This document shows positions 44,845 through 53,651 of a DNA stretch of 64,000 nt, in pieces. Every line of letters begins with the position of its first letter. The first letter of the stretch is position 1. The notes beneath the pieces are model-generated. The model was not told the DNA's origin. It saw nothing but the letters and a program-made list of their open reading frames with translations, and did not search any database. Source of the DNA: Acidimicrobiia bacterium (lineage in GTDB: Bacteria; Actinomycetota; Acidimicrobiia; Acidimicrobiales; Bin134); the NCBI GenBank assembly GCA_022825005.1, contig JAJDYU010000057.1, forward strand, positions 84,460-148,459, written 5' to 3'. A program made the translations under genes and the position numbers.

Positions 44845-46611
44845 CTAGCGCGTGCCCTTCACCTGCACCGTGACGATGTCCAAGCCGTGGTATTTCTGGT
44901 GGTGGACGGAGGATGCGTAGTGCCGAAGCAGGCGAAGCGACACTTCCCCCTCATGCGAACCCTCGGACTCTTCGTTCAAGCACGCCAACCGATCTTCCAG
45001 GTTCTCCTCTTCGAACACCGCAAGAAACTCCATCTCGACCATGCCGGGTTCGGGGCGAGCCTGGATGATCAATCGGGCTGCCGAGTCGGTGGATTCGTCG
45101 GTCCGCACCAAGCTGCTCAACATCTCCTCGCCGGCCTCTTCGGTCTCTACCAGACTCAGCAAGGCCTCCTCCCCAGCGGAGCGCAGCCGCTGGGAGGAAG
45201 CCTCGTTCCAGTTGTTAGCCGCGGCGAGGCCCTGTAGGAAGCGATCGATCTCGGGCAGCGATGAAACGCTCAGGTCGACCTCCAGGCGGCTGCGCCGCTG
45301 CGGGCTGGTCAGGTCCAAGAACACGACCATCACCACCGCGGCGAACGCCCCGATCAGCATGCCGTTGTCAAACAGCAAACCCCATTTGTGGCCGAGCAGG
45401 TCGGTGAAGATTGTCTGGTTGTCGAGTCCCACGCCGAGCGAGAACGCCAAGCCCACCACCATGGCCTTTTGGGAGTCGAGGCCGTCCTGCACAACCGTGC
45501 GGATGCCGCTCACGAAGAGCAGCGCAATAGTCACCATCAAGTAGGCGGCCACCACTGGACTGGGCAGGGTTAACAAGAACGCGGTCAGCTTGGGAAAGAA
45601 GGCCAGGGCAAGCAGAGTGCCGCCGATGACGAAACCGATGCGACGAGCCGCCACCCCGGTAAAGCTGATCAGCGACACGCTGGTCCCCGAATAGACAGAA
45701 GTAGGCGGTATGCCAAAGACGCCGGCTGACAAGATGCCCAGCCCGTTGGTGTTCAAGGAGCCCTGAACCAGCCTGAAGTCGGGTACCTGAGGATTGCGCC
45801 AGGAGACCTGTTGTATGGCCACGCTGTCGCTCACGTTCTTGACTCCGCCCGCCAGCGTCACCACCACAAACGCGGGCAGCAGCGACCAGAAGCTCGGCCC
45901 CGGGGTGAGGTCGAATCCGGGAAACCCGCCAGAGTCGGGAATGCCAATCCAGGCCGCATCGCCCACCGAGTTGACCTCGTAGGCGCCGAACAGCACGGCA
46001 ACGACGCTTCCGGAGACAATCCCAATGAGCGGCGACCACAATCGCCACACCCCTGACGCCCGCAAGTACAGCAGAGTGAAGACCAACAGCGTGACCAAGG
46101 CAACTGTCGGTCCCGCAGCCTCGGGTGCGCCGGCCGGGATGTCTTCGACGCGGTCGAGGGCCACCGGCAAAACTGTGGCCGCGATCAGCATCAGAACTGT
46201 GCCGGTGACCACTGGGGTGATAACCCGGCGCAAGAACGGCAACCAGAAGGCCAGCACCAGGTAGAACAGCGAGGCCACCACCGTGAGGCTGGCGAGCAGT
46301 TTCGGTCCGCCCTCGGCCAGGGCCAACACCGAGATGGCGATGAAGTTCGGGGTGGGGCCCATGATCAAGATGTGCCCGGCGCCGAACCGACGGAAACGGC
46401 TGGCCTGCACCGCGGTCAGCACCCCGGCGATAATCATGGCGGCGAACAGCGACCACGAGAAATACCCGGCGTCTTGACCTCCCGCCCGGGCGGTGACGAC
46501 CACGATCGACACGATCGGCGCCAACGCCAGCACCACGCCCTGAAATCCAGCGACGGCAGCAACCCCCGACGGGCAGGGGTCGTTAGCCTCGTATCGAATG
46601 GCGTCGCTCAC
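44845..46611 (-). CDS. NCS2-type nucleobase permease with C-terminal regulatory-like domain (copy 1)
   Basis: A 588-residue paralogue of the next gene, alike along its full length, so the pair arose by tandem duplication. Permease features: LVQGSLNTNGLGILSAGVFGIPP, FTGVAARRIGFVIGGTLLALAFFPK and LPSPVVAAYL. The C-terminal soluble domain (about 450-588) has WNEASSQRLRSAGEEALLSLV and EGEVSLRLLRHYASSVHHQKYHGLDIVTVQV, plus an insertion of about 12 residues (EEMLSSLVRTDES) not in the other copy. The GTG at 46611 aligns its N-terminus (SDAIRYEANDPCPSG) with the paralogue; the open frame continues to 46929 but overlaps the phosphatase gene. Substrate unknown. Confidence 0.8.
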   Translation of the reverse strand: MSDAIRYEANDPCPSGVAAVAGFQGVVLALAPIVSIVVVTARAGGQDAGYFSWSLFAAMIIAGVLTAVQASRFRRFGAGHILIMGPTPNFIAISVLALAEGGPKLLASLTVVASLFYLVLAFWLPFLRRVITPVVTGTVLMLIAATVLPVALDRVEDIPAGAPEAAGPTVALVTLLVFTLLYLRASGVWRLWSPLIGIVSGSVVAVLFGAYEVNSVGDAAWIGIPDSGGFPGFDLTPGPSFWSLLPAFVVVTLAGGVKNVSDSVAIQQVSWRNPQVPDFRLVQGSLNTNGLGILSAGVFGIPPTSVYSGTSVSLISFTGVAARRIGFVIGGTLLALAFFPKLTAFLLTLPSPVVAAYLMVTIALLFVSGIRTVVQDGLDSQKAMVVGLAFSLGVGLDNQTIFTDLLGHKWGLLFDNGMLIGAFAAVVMVVFLDLTSPQRRSRLEVDLSVSSLPEIDRFLQGLAAANNWNEASSQRLRSAGEEALLSLVETEEAGEEMLSSLVRTDESTDSAARLIIQARPEPGMVEMEFLAVFEEENLEDRLACLNEESEGSHEGEVSLRLLRHYASSVHHQKYHGLDIVTVQVKGTR

Positions 46612-46738
46612 AACCGGCCCGCCCCGAAGGCTCCGCGGATTCGCACTACCAAAAGCTAACGCGGAATGCCGGGTGACATAAGAGCTTGGCCTCGCGGGGG
46701 TCCCAGAGGGCAGAGTGCGCGCAAGGTGATCGGTGCAG

Positions 46739-47299
46739 CTACGACCGCAGGCGGGCCGCGGCGGGGGCGAGGTCCCGTTCCAATCGGTCGGCAATGACCC
46801 GAAAGTAGGCCAAGGGCTCCCCGATGGGGTCGGGAATCTCGTCGGCCGCTCGGCCGATGAACCGGGTGCTTGTTTGGGCGTCGCGCTGGGTGTGCAGCTT
46901 GCCCACCCACGTTTGAGCGTCGGCTCCATTGCGATTTCCGACGTGGCCGGCGAGACGGCTCAGCTCTGCGGGCAGGAACGTGGACGCCGCCTTGGCCTCG
47001 CTGCGAGCTTCGACCGCCCAGCCGTGGTTGCGGGTCATGGCCACGATCAGATCGGACTCGTCCACCAGATACTCCGAGAGCCGGCGGCTGCGATGGGCCG
47101 ACAAGTCCAGCCCTCGCTCGGCCATGGCGGCGATGGCGTATTCATGGGCGGGCTGCCCGCTCCAGTCCATGGTCCCGGCCGAGCCCACTTCCACATCAGG
47201 GGCCAGATGGGCGAACAGCACCTCGGCCATGGGCGAGCGGCAGATGTTCCCCGTGCAGACAAACAGAACCTTGATGGCGTTGGAGTGTAAGAGCCGCAT
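46739..47299 (-). CDS. low-molecular-weight protein-tyrosine phosphatase
   Basis: A 186-residue LMW phosphatase (arsenate reductase-like fold). The P-loop VCTGNICRSPMAE has Cys15 and Arg21, and the general acid Asp lies in IPDPIGEPLAYF near 160. SAGTMDWSGQPAHEYAIAAMAERGLDLSAHRSRRL near 40-75 is typical. It could dephosphorylate tyrosine residues of unknown targets. It is divergent from the CoA transferase with 23 bp between starts, and 127 bp separate it from the NCS2 gene on the same strand; that gap shows no clear promoter. Confidence 0.92.
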   Translation of the reverse strand: MRLLHSNAIKVLFVCTGNICRSPMAEVLFAHLAPDVEVGSAGTMDWSGQPAHEYAIAAMAERGLDLSAHRSRRLSEYLVDESDLIVAMTRNHGWAVEARSEAKAASTFLPAELSRLAGHVGNRNGADAQTWVGKLHTQRDAQTSTRFIGRAADEIPDPIGEPLAYFRVIADRLERDLAPAAARLRS

Positions 47300-47310
47300 C
47301 GCCGGCTTTC

Positions 47311-47316
47311 TATGCT
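47311..47316 (+). promoter_or_regulatory. -10 box of CoA transferase gene
   Basis: TATGCT lies 6 nt before the ATG at 47323, without a ribosome-binding site between them, so the mRNA is probably leaderless. The upstream promoter region falls inside the divergent phosphatase gene. Confidence 0.5.
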
Positions 47317-47322
47317 CAACGC

Positions 47323-48525
47323 ATGACAGGTCCGATGGATGGAGTGAAGGTGGTCGAGCTGGGGGTGTGGGTGGCCGGCCCCGCGGCGGGCGGAATCCTC
47401 AGCGACTGGGGGGCCGACGTGGTCAAGATCGAGCCCCCCTCGGGCGATCCGTCCCGCACGTTCCAGCGGATGCTGGGCGGGGACATGCCCACCAACCCGG
47501 TGTTCGAGTTGGACAACCGCTCCAAGCGCTCGATCGTGGTTGATCTGGCCCAGGCTGAAGGCCAGGCCATCGCAGCCGAGATCATCGACGACGCCGATGT
47601 GTTCCTCACCAACCTGCGGCTGAGCGCGCTAAACCGGCTGGGGCTGGACTACCAGTCGTTGGCCCCCCGCAATCCGGGGCTGATCTACTGCGCCATCACC
47701 GGCTACGGGCTCGAGGGGCCCGATGCCGACCGCCCGGCCTACGACATCGCCGCCTTCTGGGCCCGCTCGGGCATCGCCGCCCAGCTCACCCCGCCCGGCG
47801 GCGCCTTGCCGTTCCAGCGGGGTGGCATGGGCGACCACAACGTGGGCTTGGCCGGAGCGGCGGCCATCAGTGCGGCGCTGTACCACCGGGAGCGCACCGG
47901 CGAGGGCCAGATGGTGTCGTCGTCGCTGTTCCGGGAGGGCATGTACACCATCGGCTTCGACATCAACGTGCTGTTGATGTGGGGGCTGAACATGGCGGTG
48001 GGCACCCGGGAGGCTATGGGCAACCCGGCCATCAACAACTACACCGCGGGCGACGGGCGGCGATTCTGGGTGGTGGGCCTGGAGGGCGACCGCCACTGGC
48101 CCCCGCTGGCCCGAGCCGTGGGCCATCCCGAGTGGATCGAAGACGAGCGATTCGCCACCCCCCGCGACCGGGCGGTCAACGCCGTGGAGCTGATCGCCGC
48201 CCTAGACGAGGCCTTCGCCACCCGCCCGTTGGATGAGTGGGCCGAGATCTTCGCCACCGAGCCCGACATGTTCTGGGCCCCGGTGAACACCCTCGACGAC
48301 TTGTTGGCCGATCCCCAGACCGGCCCGTCGGGCGCGTTGGTGGAGGTGCCCGACGGGGCCACCGGCACCACGATGCTGGCCACCCCGGTCGACTTCCACG
48401 GCACCCCATGGGCCCCTCGAAGCCTGGCCCCCGAGTTGGGCGAGCACACCGACGACATTCTGGCCGAACTGGGCCGCACTCCCGATCAGATCGCCGAACT
48501 GCGGTCGAGCGGCACTGTGGCCTGA
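47323..48525 (+). CDS. CaiB/BaiF (family III) CoA transferase
   Basis: A 400-residue, single-unit family III CoA transferase. N-terminal DGVKVVELGVWVAGPAAGGILSDWGADVVKIEPP binds CoA; the presumed catalytic Asp is in GGMGDHNVGLAGAAAI near 170, followed by RTGEGQMVSSSLFREG. C-terminal PLDEWAEIFATEPDMFWAPVNTLDDLLADPQ is standard. The acid partners are unknown. It heads a plus-strand set with an SDR, a molybdopterin oxidoreductase and an acyl-CoA dehydrogenase-like gene that could act together on one CoA ester. Confidence 0.92.
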   Translation: MTGPMDGVKVVELGVWVAGPAAGGILSDWGADVVKIEPPSGDPSRTFQRMLGGDMPTNPVFELDNRSKRSIVVDLAQAEGQAIAAEIIDDADVFLTNLRLSALNRLGLDYQSLAPRNPGLIYCAITGYGLEGPDADRPAYDIAAFWARSGIAAQLTPPGGALPFQRGGMGDHNVGLAGAAAISAALYHRERTGEGQMVSSSLFREGMYTIGFDINVLLMWGLNMAVGTREAMGNPAINNYTAGDGRRFWVVGLEGDRHWPPLARAVGHPEWIEDERFATPRDRAVNAVELIAALDEAFATRPLDEWAEIFATEPDMFWAPVNTLDDLLADPQTGPSGALVEVPDGATGTTMLATPVDFHGTPWAPRSLAPELGEHTDDILAELGRTPDQIAELRSSGTVA

Positions 48526-48546
48526 GCTTCCCCGTAGCCCCAGCCA

Positions 48547-48552
48547 TAGGAT
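48547..48552 (+). promoter_or_regulatory. -10 box of SDR gene
   Basis: TAGGAT precedes the GTG at 48559 by 6 nt. This repeats the leaderless layout seen elsewhere and would let the SDR gene be transcribed separately from the CoA transferase. Confidence 0.45.
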
Positions 48553-48558
48553 GTCGCC

Positions 48559-49404
48559 GTGCCATCAGCAACGTCTCAACGCCCGTTTGAGGGGCAGACA
48601 GTAATAGTCACCGGGGCCAGCCGCGGCGTGGGCGCAGGCCTGGCCATCCGCCTTGGCGAGTTGGGCGCGGGGGTGGCTTGCGTGGCCCGAGCCACCGACT
48701 CGGCCCGATTCAAGCTGCCCGGCACGGTGGACGAAACCGCGGCAGCCGTTGACGAAGCCGGCGGCGACGGCTTGGCCGTTCCCTGCGACCTGTCCCGTCC
48801 CGACCAGATCGAGGCCATGGTGGAAACCGTGGTGAACCACTTCGGCCGCATCGACGCCCTGGTGAACAACGCCGCGGTGACCTTCGTGGGCGACCTCGAC
48901 ATTGAGCTAAAGCGCTATGAGCTGACCATGGCCATCAACACCACCGCCCCGCTGCTGGCCACCCAGCTGTGCCGACCATATTTGGCCGAACGCGGCGGGA
49001 GAATCATCAACGTCTCTTCAGCGGCCGGCCTCGCCTATTTCCCATCGCTGATGGCCTACGGCATGTCCAAGACAGCACTGGAGCACCTGACCGTGAGCAG
49101 CGCTGCCATTCTGGCCGACGACGGGATCGCGGTGAACTGCTTCCGCATCGACACCGCGGTGGCCAGCGAGGGTTTTGTGATGAACGCTCCCGACGCCGAT
49201 CACTCCACCTGGGCCGACACCTCGGTTTCCGCCGAAGGCCTCGTGTGGATGCTCCAACAGCCCACCTCCTACACCGGAAAGCTGGAGAGCATGGTGGGCA
49301 TGGCCCAGCGAGAGGGCATCATGGCCGAAATTGCCCACAAGACCAGCTCCAACGCTCCTTCTGCGAGCCAATGGAGCATCGACCGCGCCCGGGGCATTGT
49401 CTAG
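48559..49404 (+). CDS. short-chain dehydrogenase/reductase
   Basis: A 281-residue SDR with a Rossmann fold. The cofactor loop VTGASRGVGAGLAIRL near 13 favours NADP(H) because of the Arg after Ser, NNAAVTF near 100 stabilises the core, and the catalytic Ser-Tyr-Lys are in NVSSAAGLAYFPSLMAYGMSKTAL near 152. Length is typical. The substrate is unknown; the neighbours suggest oxidation or reduction of a hydroxyacyl-CoA or a ketone. GTG at 48559 is the most upstream sensible start and has the TAGGAT box. Confidence 0.9.
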   Translation: MPSATSQRPFEGQTVIVTGASRGVGAGLAIRLGELGAGVACVARATDSARFKLPGTVDETAAAVDEAGGDGLAVPCDLSRPDQIEAMVETVVNHFGRIDALVNNAAVTFVGDLDIELKRYELTMAINTTAPLLATQLCRPYLAERGGRIINVSSAAGLAYFPSLMAYGMSKTALEHLTVSSAAILADDGIAVNCFRIDTAVASEGFVMNAPDADHSTWADTSVSAEGLVWMLQQPTSYTGKLESMVGMAQREGIMAEIAHKTSSNAPSASQWSIDRARGIV

Positions 49405-51394
49405 GGCTCAGGAGGTTCACTCCTTCTGCCGCATCTGCACCGCCATGTGCGGCATCACGGTCACCGTCGAAGGCGACCAGATATTAAAGGTGAGAGGCGA
49501 CGACGCCCACCCCATCTCTCAGGGCTACACCTGTCCGAAGGGCCGAGCACTCCCCGACTGGCATCACCACCCGCACCGGCTGGATCGACCCCACGTCGGC
49601 GATCAAGCCATGGGGTGGGACCGGTGCCTTGACGACCTGGGCAGCCGCCTAGCCGCCATCATCGACCAGAGCGGCCCCGACGCGGTGGCTATGTATCTGG
49701 CCAGCGGCTCCGCTTACGACGCCAACGGCCGCCGGGCCGCCGAGCGGTTCCTGGGCGCCATCGGCTCCCGTCAGAAATACACCGCCACCACCATCGACAC
49801 CCCCATGCGCCCGCTGGTGGCCGAGCTCATGGGGGGCTGGTCGGGGATCACCCCCATGTGGGACCAGGAAGCCGCCCGAATGCTCCTTCTGGTGGGGACG
49901 AACCCGGTGGTGTCCCACGGCCACGGCAACGGCTTGGCCGACCCCATTACCCGGCTTCGGGCCCAGCAGGAGCGCGGCCCGGTGTGGGTGATCGACCCCC
50001 GCCGCACCGAGACCGCGCGGCTGGCCGATCGCCATCTGGCCCCCCGGCCCAGCACCGACTACCTGATCCTGGGCTGGCTAGTGCGGGAGCTGCTGGTGGA
50101 TGGGGCTGACTGGGACTACTTGAACGAGCACTCGGTCGGGGTCGAGGAACTCACCGCCGCAGTGGCCCCCTTCACCCTCGACCGGGCGGACGCGGGCACC
50201 GGGCTGGACCAGGCCGACCTGCTCGACCTCCTCGACGCGGTGCGAACCGCGGGCCGACTGTCGGTGCTGTCGGGCACCGGTGTTTCCATGGGCCGCCACG
50301 CCAACGTCACCGAGTGGCTGCTGTGGTCGCTGGCCGTGGTCACCGGCTCCTACGACCAGCCCGGTGGGATGTGGTTCAACCCCGGCTATCTGCTTCAGCT
50401 CGACACCCGCAGCTGGCAGCCGTCCGACGGCCAGCCCGAGCCCGGACCGGCCAGCCGTCCCGAGCTCCCCCGCCGATTCGGCGAGTACCCCTGCGCCGCC
50501 CTGGTGGACGAGATCGAGGCCGGCAACGTGCGGGCCCTGGTGGTGGTGGGGGGCAACCCGCTGATCGCCTTCCCCGACCGAGACCGGACCCAGGCGGCGT
50601 TCGCCTCTCTCGACGTGTTGGCGGTGGCCGATGTGGTGGAAACCGACACCACCTCCTTGGCCACCCACCTGCTGCCTGTGGCCGGGCAACTGGAGCGGGC
50701 CGACCTCCCCTGGATGCTGGACGCCTACCAGCCGGCCATCGCCACCCATTTCACCCCCGCTGTGGTTCCGCCCGGCGCCGAGCGCCGGCTGATGTGGCAG
50801 GTGTTTGCCGACCTGGGGCGCCGGCTGGGCGTGGGAGTGCTGCCCCGGGGAGTCGATCCTGACACCGCCACTGATGAGGAATTGCTGGCCCTGATCGCCG
50901 AGCGGGGCCGCAGCGACGCTTCAACCGTGCTGGCCGCCCGACGGGGCTTGGTGGGCGAATCCCGTCCGATCCACGGATGGGTGCTCGATCGGGTGCTGCC
51001 CGAAGGCCGCTGGCGACTGGCCCCCGAGCCGCTGGTGGAGCAGTTGGCCGACCTCGACGACCCTGCACCGGTGGTGCTGCTGCCCCGGCGACAGATGCGC
51101 ACCATGAACGGGCAGCTCCGCGACCTGGGCAACGTGGGCCCCGAAGTGTTGATCCACCCCGACCACGGCATCGCCGACGGCCAGTCGGTGAAGGTGCGCA
51201 GCGCTCACGGCGAGTTGGTGGGCGCGGCCCGCACCAGCGATGAGATCGCCCCCTGGGCGGTGTCCATCCCCCACGGCTGGGCCGACCCCAACGTGTGCAC
51301 CCTCACCACCGCCGAGGTGGACGTCGATCCCCTCACCGGCATGGTCTGGCAGTCGGGACTGCCGGTGCAGGTCAGCCCGGCAGAATCAGCTTGA
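49331..51394 (+). CDS. molybdopterin-dependent oxidoreductase
   Basis: A 687-residue enzyme of the DMSO reductase/formate dehydrogenase superfamily binding a bis-molybdopterin cofactor. The N-terminal Fe4S4 ligands are HSFCRICTAMCG and YTCPKG (C-x2-C-x3-C and a fourth Cys). Then come GIGSRQKYTATTID-like, LLLVGTNPVVSHGHGNG, VWVIDPRRTETARLAD, SVLSGTGVSMGRHANVTEW, and the C-terminal Mo-cofactor domain (RRQMRTMNGQLRDLGNVGPEVLIHPDHG). Substrate unknown. The ATG at 49331 overlaps the SDR gene by 74 bp; TTG at 49397, inside the SDR 3' end, is an alternative, and the start must precede the HSFCRIC cysteines. No Tat signal is seen, so it is probably cytoplasmic. Confidence 0.88.
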   Translation: MPTRPAPTLLLRANGASTAPGALSRAQEVHSFCRICTAMCGITVTVEGDQILKVRGDDAHPISQGYTCPKGRALPDWHHHPHRLDRPHVGDQAMGWDRCLDDLGSRLAAIIDQSGPDAVAMYLASGSAYDANGRRAAERFLGAIGSRQKYTATTIDTPMRPLVAELMGGWSGITPMWDQEAARMLLLVGTNPVVSHGHGNGLADPITRLRAQQERGPVWVIDPRRTETARLADRHLAPRPSTDYLILGWLVRELLVDGADWDYLNEHSVGVEELTAAVAPFTLDRADAGTGLDQADLLDLLDAVRTAGRLSVLSGTGVSMGRHANVTEWLLWSLAVVTGSYDQPGGMWFNPGYLLQLDTRSWQPSDGQPEPGPASRPELPRRFGEYPCAALVDEIEAGNVRALVVVGGNPLIAFPDRDRTQAAFASLDVLAVADVVETDTTSLATHLLPVAGQLERADLPWMLDAYQPAIATHFTPAVVPPGAERRLMWQVFADLGRRLGVGVLPRGVDPDTATDEELLALIAERGRSDASTVLAARRGLVGESRPIHGWVLDRVLPEGRWRLAPEPLVEQLADLDDPAPVVLLPRRQMRTMNGQLRDLGNVGPEVLIHPDHGIADGQSVKVRSAHGELVGAARTSDEIAPWAVSIPHGWADPNVCTLTTAEVDVDPLTGMVWQSGLPVQVSPAESA

Positions 51395-51401
51395 GGGCAG
51401 C

Positions 51402-52421
51402 ATGAGCACTCAGGGTCCGAGTCTGCTGCAACTGAAGCTCCCCAAAGAGCTCGGCGGGCTCGAAGCCGACCTGCGCTCTCAGTTCCTGGCCACCGAGGCC
51501 GCCAGTCGAGCCGACGGATCAGCGGGCTGGAACGAGACTTTCACCACCACTTCCGCGGCCATCGCCGCGGCCCGCCTGCCGCAAGAGGGCATGGACGAGG
51601 TGGCGGCCAGCGCCACTGGTGGGGCCGCCTGGCCGCCGTTCACCGGCACGTTCCCACTGTCGGGAAGGGCTGCGCCGGTCCCCGACGGCGTGGTGTTGAC
51701 CGGGCGATGGGGATTCGGCTCCGGCATCGTCGATGCCGCCTGGGTGGTGGCCGGTTGCACCACCGAGCTTGGGCCGAGGTGGGCGGTGATCCCGGTGGAG
51801 CAGGTGACCGTACACGACACCTGGCAGGTCAGCGGCCTGGAGGAGACCTTGAGCCACGACTACAGCGTGCAAGAGGTATTTGTGCCCCACAGCAGGCTGT
51901 TCGACCTGTCCCAGCCGCCGCCGCGAGGCGGCATCCTGCACCGGCTGCCCATGTACGCCTTGATCACTCCCGACCACTGCGGGATGAGCATGGGCATCGC
52001 CCGGCGGGCGCTGGATGAGATCGCCATCGCCGCGGCGGGCAAGAACCGCCTGACCAGCGCGGCCCCCCTCGATGAGCGACCCGCGTTCCAGCGCGACCTC
52101 GGCCAGGCCGACACCAAGCTGCGAGCGGCCCGAGCCCTGGTTTTGGAGGTGCTGGACGAGATCTGGGCGGTGGGAGTGGCAGATCAGCCAGTGCAGGACG
52201 AACTGATCCAGCGAGCCCGGGCCGCCGCCACCCATGCCGCCGACATTGCCGTGGAGGTGGCATCAATGGCCTACCGCCGGGGCGGCGGATCAGTGCTCTA
52301 CCAAGACCATCCCCTCAACCAGTGCTTCCGCGACGCCCACGCCGCCACCCAGCACGTCCACGTGACCGACGAAATGTTCGAGCTGGTCGGCGCAACCATG
52401 CTCGGGCAAGCGTCCGACTAG
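51402..52421 (+). CDS. acyl-CoA dehydrogenase/flavin monooxygenase-like protein, short N-terminus
   Basis: A 339-residue member of the acyl-CoA dehydrogenase fold, shorter than the usual 380-400: it begins directly at LQLKLPKELGGLEADL, so the first helical segment (about 45 residues) is missing. The middle beta domain (VVLTGRWGFGSGIVDAAWVVAG, WQVSGLEETLSHDYSVQEVFVP) resembles the HsaA/DszC-type flavin-dependent hydroxylase group more than true dehydrogenases. Upstream in-frame codons overlap the molybdopterin gene and are not family-like. ATG 51402 has GAGGG upstream; the gene follows the oxidoreductase by 7 bp and overlaps the MFS stop codon on the other strand. Its substrate and activity are uncertain. 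Confidence 0.8.
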   Translation: MSTQGPSLLQLKLPKELGGLEADLRSQFLATEAASRADGSAGWNETFTTTSAAIAAARLPQEGMDEVAASATGGAAWPPFTGTFPLSGRAAPVPDGVVLTGRWGFGSGIVDAAWVVAGCTTELGPRWAVIPVEQVTVHDTWQVSGLEETLSHDYSVQEVFVPHSRLFDLSQPPPRGGILHRLPMYALITPDHCGMSMGIARRALDEIAIAAAGKNRLTSAAPLDERPAFQRDLGQADTKLRAARALVLEVLDEIWAVGVADQPVQDELIQRARAAATHAADIAVEVASMAYRRGGGSVLYQDHPLNQCFRDAHAATQHVHVTDEMFELVGATMLGQASD

Positions 52422-53617
52422 GAACTGGCGGGGGCGGGCTCCTTGGCCGAGCGGCTCGCCGGACCCATCAGCTCTCCACCCAGCGCCACTGCCCCAGCCA
52501 GGGCAATCACCATGACCACCGATGAGCCGGAATACAACACCTCTGGACCCCAGGCGTCGTAGACCGCTCCGGTGGCCACCGCGGCCAGGCCAGAAACCAC
52601 CAATCCCACCGCCCCATAGAGCCCCTGGGCCGCCGCCGCTTGCTCGGTGGGCGCAGACAAAGCCACCGATAGCTGTCCTGCGGGCATGGTGAAAGCGTCG
52701 AACATGGCGTGGGCGGCCGACACCGCAATTAGTACCCATACAAATTCGACAAAGCCGTACACGAACATGCAGCCCACTGCGCCCATGATGGTTACTGCCA
52801 TTACCCGGATCGGACCCCGGCGCTGGGCGTATTTTCCACCCAAAGGCGCCAGAGGGATCATCGGCAGGGCAAACAAGCTGATAGATAGAGCAATGATGAG
52901 CGTGCTGGCGCCCAGGTCGTCGAGCAGCACCGCCCACGAGGCCTCGAACACGCCGATGGTGGTGTAAAAGGCAATGCCGGCCAAGATTCCGGCCAACATC
53001 GGCCTTATCCTCAGCAGCCGACGCACGGGCACCTTGATGCTGGCCGCCCCGCCCGCCGACAAATCCAGATTCAGAGACCATACGTAGACCGCGGCGAACA
53101 AGGCCGTCAAGAACAAGAACGGAGCACGCAGGCTGATGAATTCCGCAAATACCGCGGCCACCACCGGCCCAAGCACAAACCCGCTCACGTCGAAGGCCCC
53201 CATTGCCCCCAGATTGCTCCCCATGTTGGCGGGATCCCGAGTGATGAGAATGCGGCGAATGGCGGGACCGACCGCCCCGGTTCCCGCGCCGAGAAAGAAG
53301 CGGGCCGCCATGAACTGCCAGGCCTGATCGGCCACCGCCATGCCCAGCATCGACACGATGGCCACGATCATCCCTATGTGGATCAACAGCCGGACGTGGC
53401 CCTGATCAGCGAACCGGGCCAAACCCACTTGGGCGATGACACCGGCAAAGAAGCCGACCCCGGCAATGAAACCCAGTTCGGTCTCGCTGAATCCGAATTT
53501 CTCCCGGAACTCGGCCAACAGGGTGAACACCGAGCCGTACCCCATTGAAAGCGCGCCGGTGATCACAAAATAAGGCAAGAATTGGCGCGCCGAACCCAGG
53601 GTGGTGTTCACAGCCAT
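52418..53617 (-). CDS. MFS transporter
   Basis: A 399-residue major facilitator with 12 predicted membrane segments. Loop 2-3 reads LARFADQGHVRLLIHIG, a variant of the MFS motif A, and FLGAGTGAVGPAIRRILIT around 110 corresponds to the TM4-5 region. A second half begins near 205. The substrate is unknown; it resembles drug/metabolite effluxers. It is convergent with the acyl-CoA dehydrogenase-like gene (4-bp overlap of stops) and lies 34 bp downstream... of no same-strand partner except the Nup permease start at 54608, which it follows after the permease stop at 53652. Confidence 0.85.
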   Translation of the reverse strand: MAVNTTLGSARQFLPYFVITGALSMGYGSVFTLLAEFREKFGFSETELGFIAGVGFFAGVIAQVGLARFADQGHVRLLIHIGMIVAIVSMLGMAVADQAWQFMAARFFLGAGTGAVGPAIRRILITRDPANMGSNLGAMGAFDVSGFVLGPVVAAVFAEFISLRAPFLFLTALFAAVYVWSLNLDLSAGGAASIKVPVRRLLRIRPMLAGILAGIAFYTTIGVFEASWAVLLDDLGASTLIIALSISLFALPMIPLAPLGGKYAQRRGPIRVMAVTIMGAVGCMFVYGFVEFVWVLIAVSAAHAMFDAFTMPAGQLSVALSAPTEQAAAAQGLYGAVGLVVSGLAAVATGAVYDAWGPEVLYSGSSVVMVIALAGAVALGGELMGPASRSAKEPAPASS

Positions 53618-53651
53618 CGGGGAACCCTACTCCCCGCTGGTGAGGATTGAC

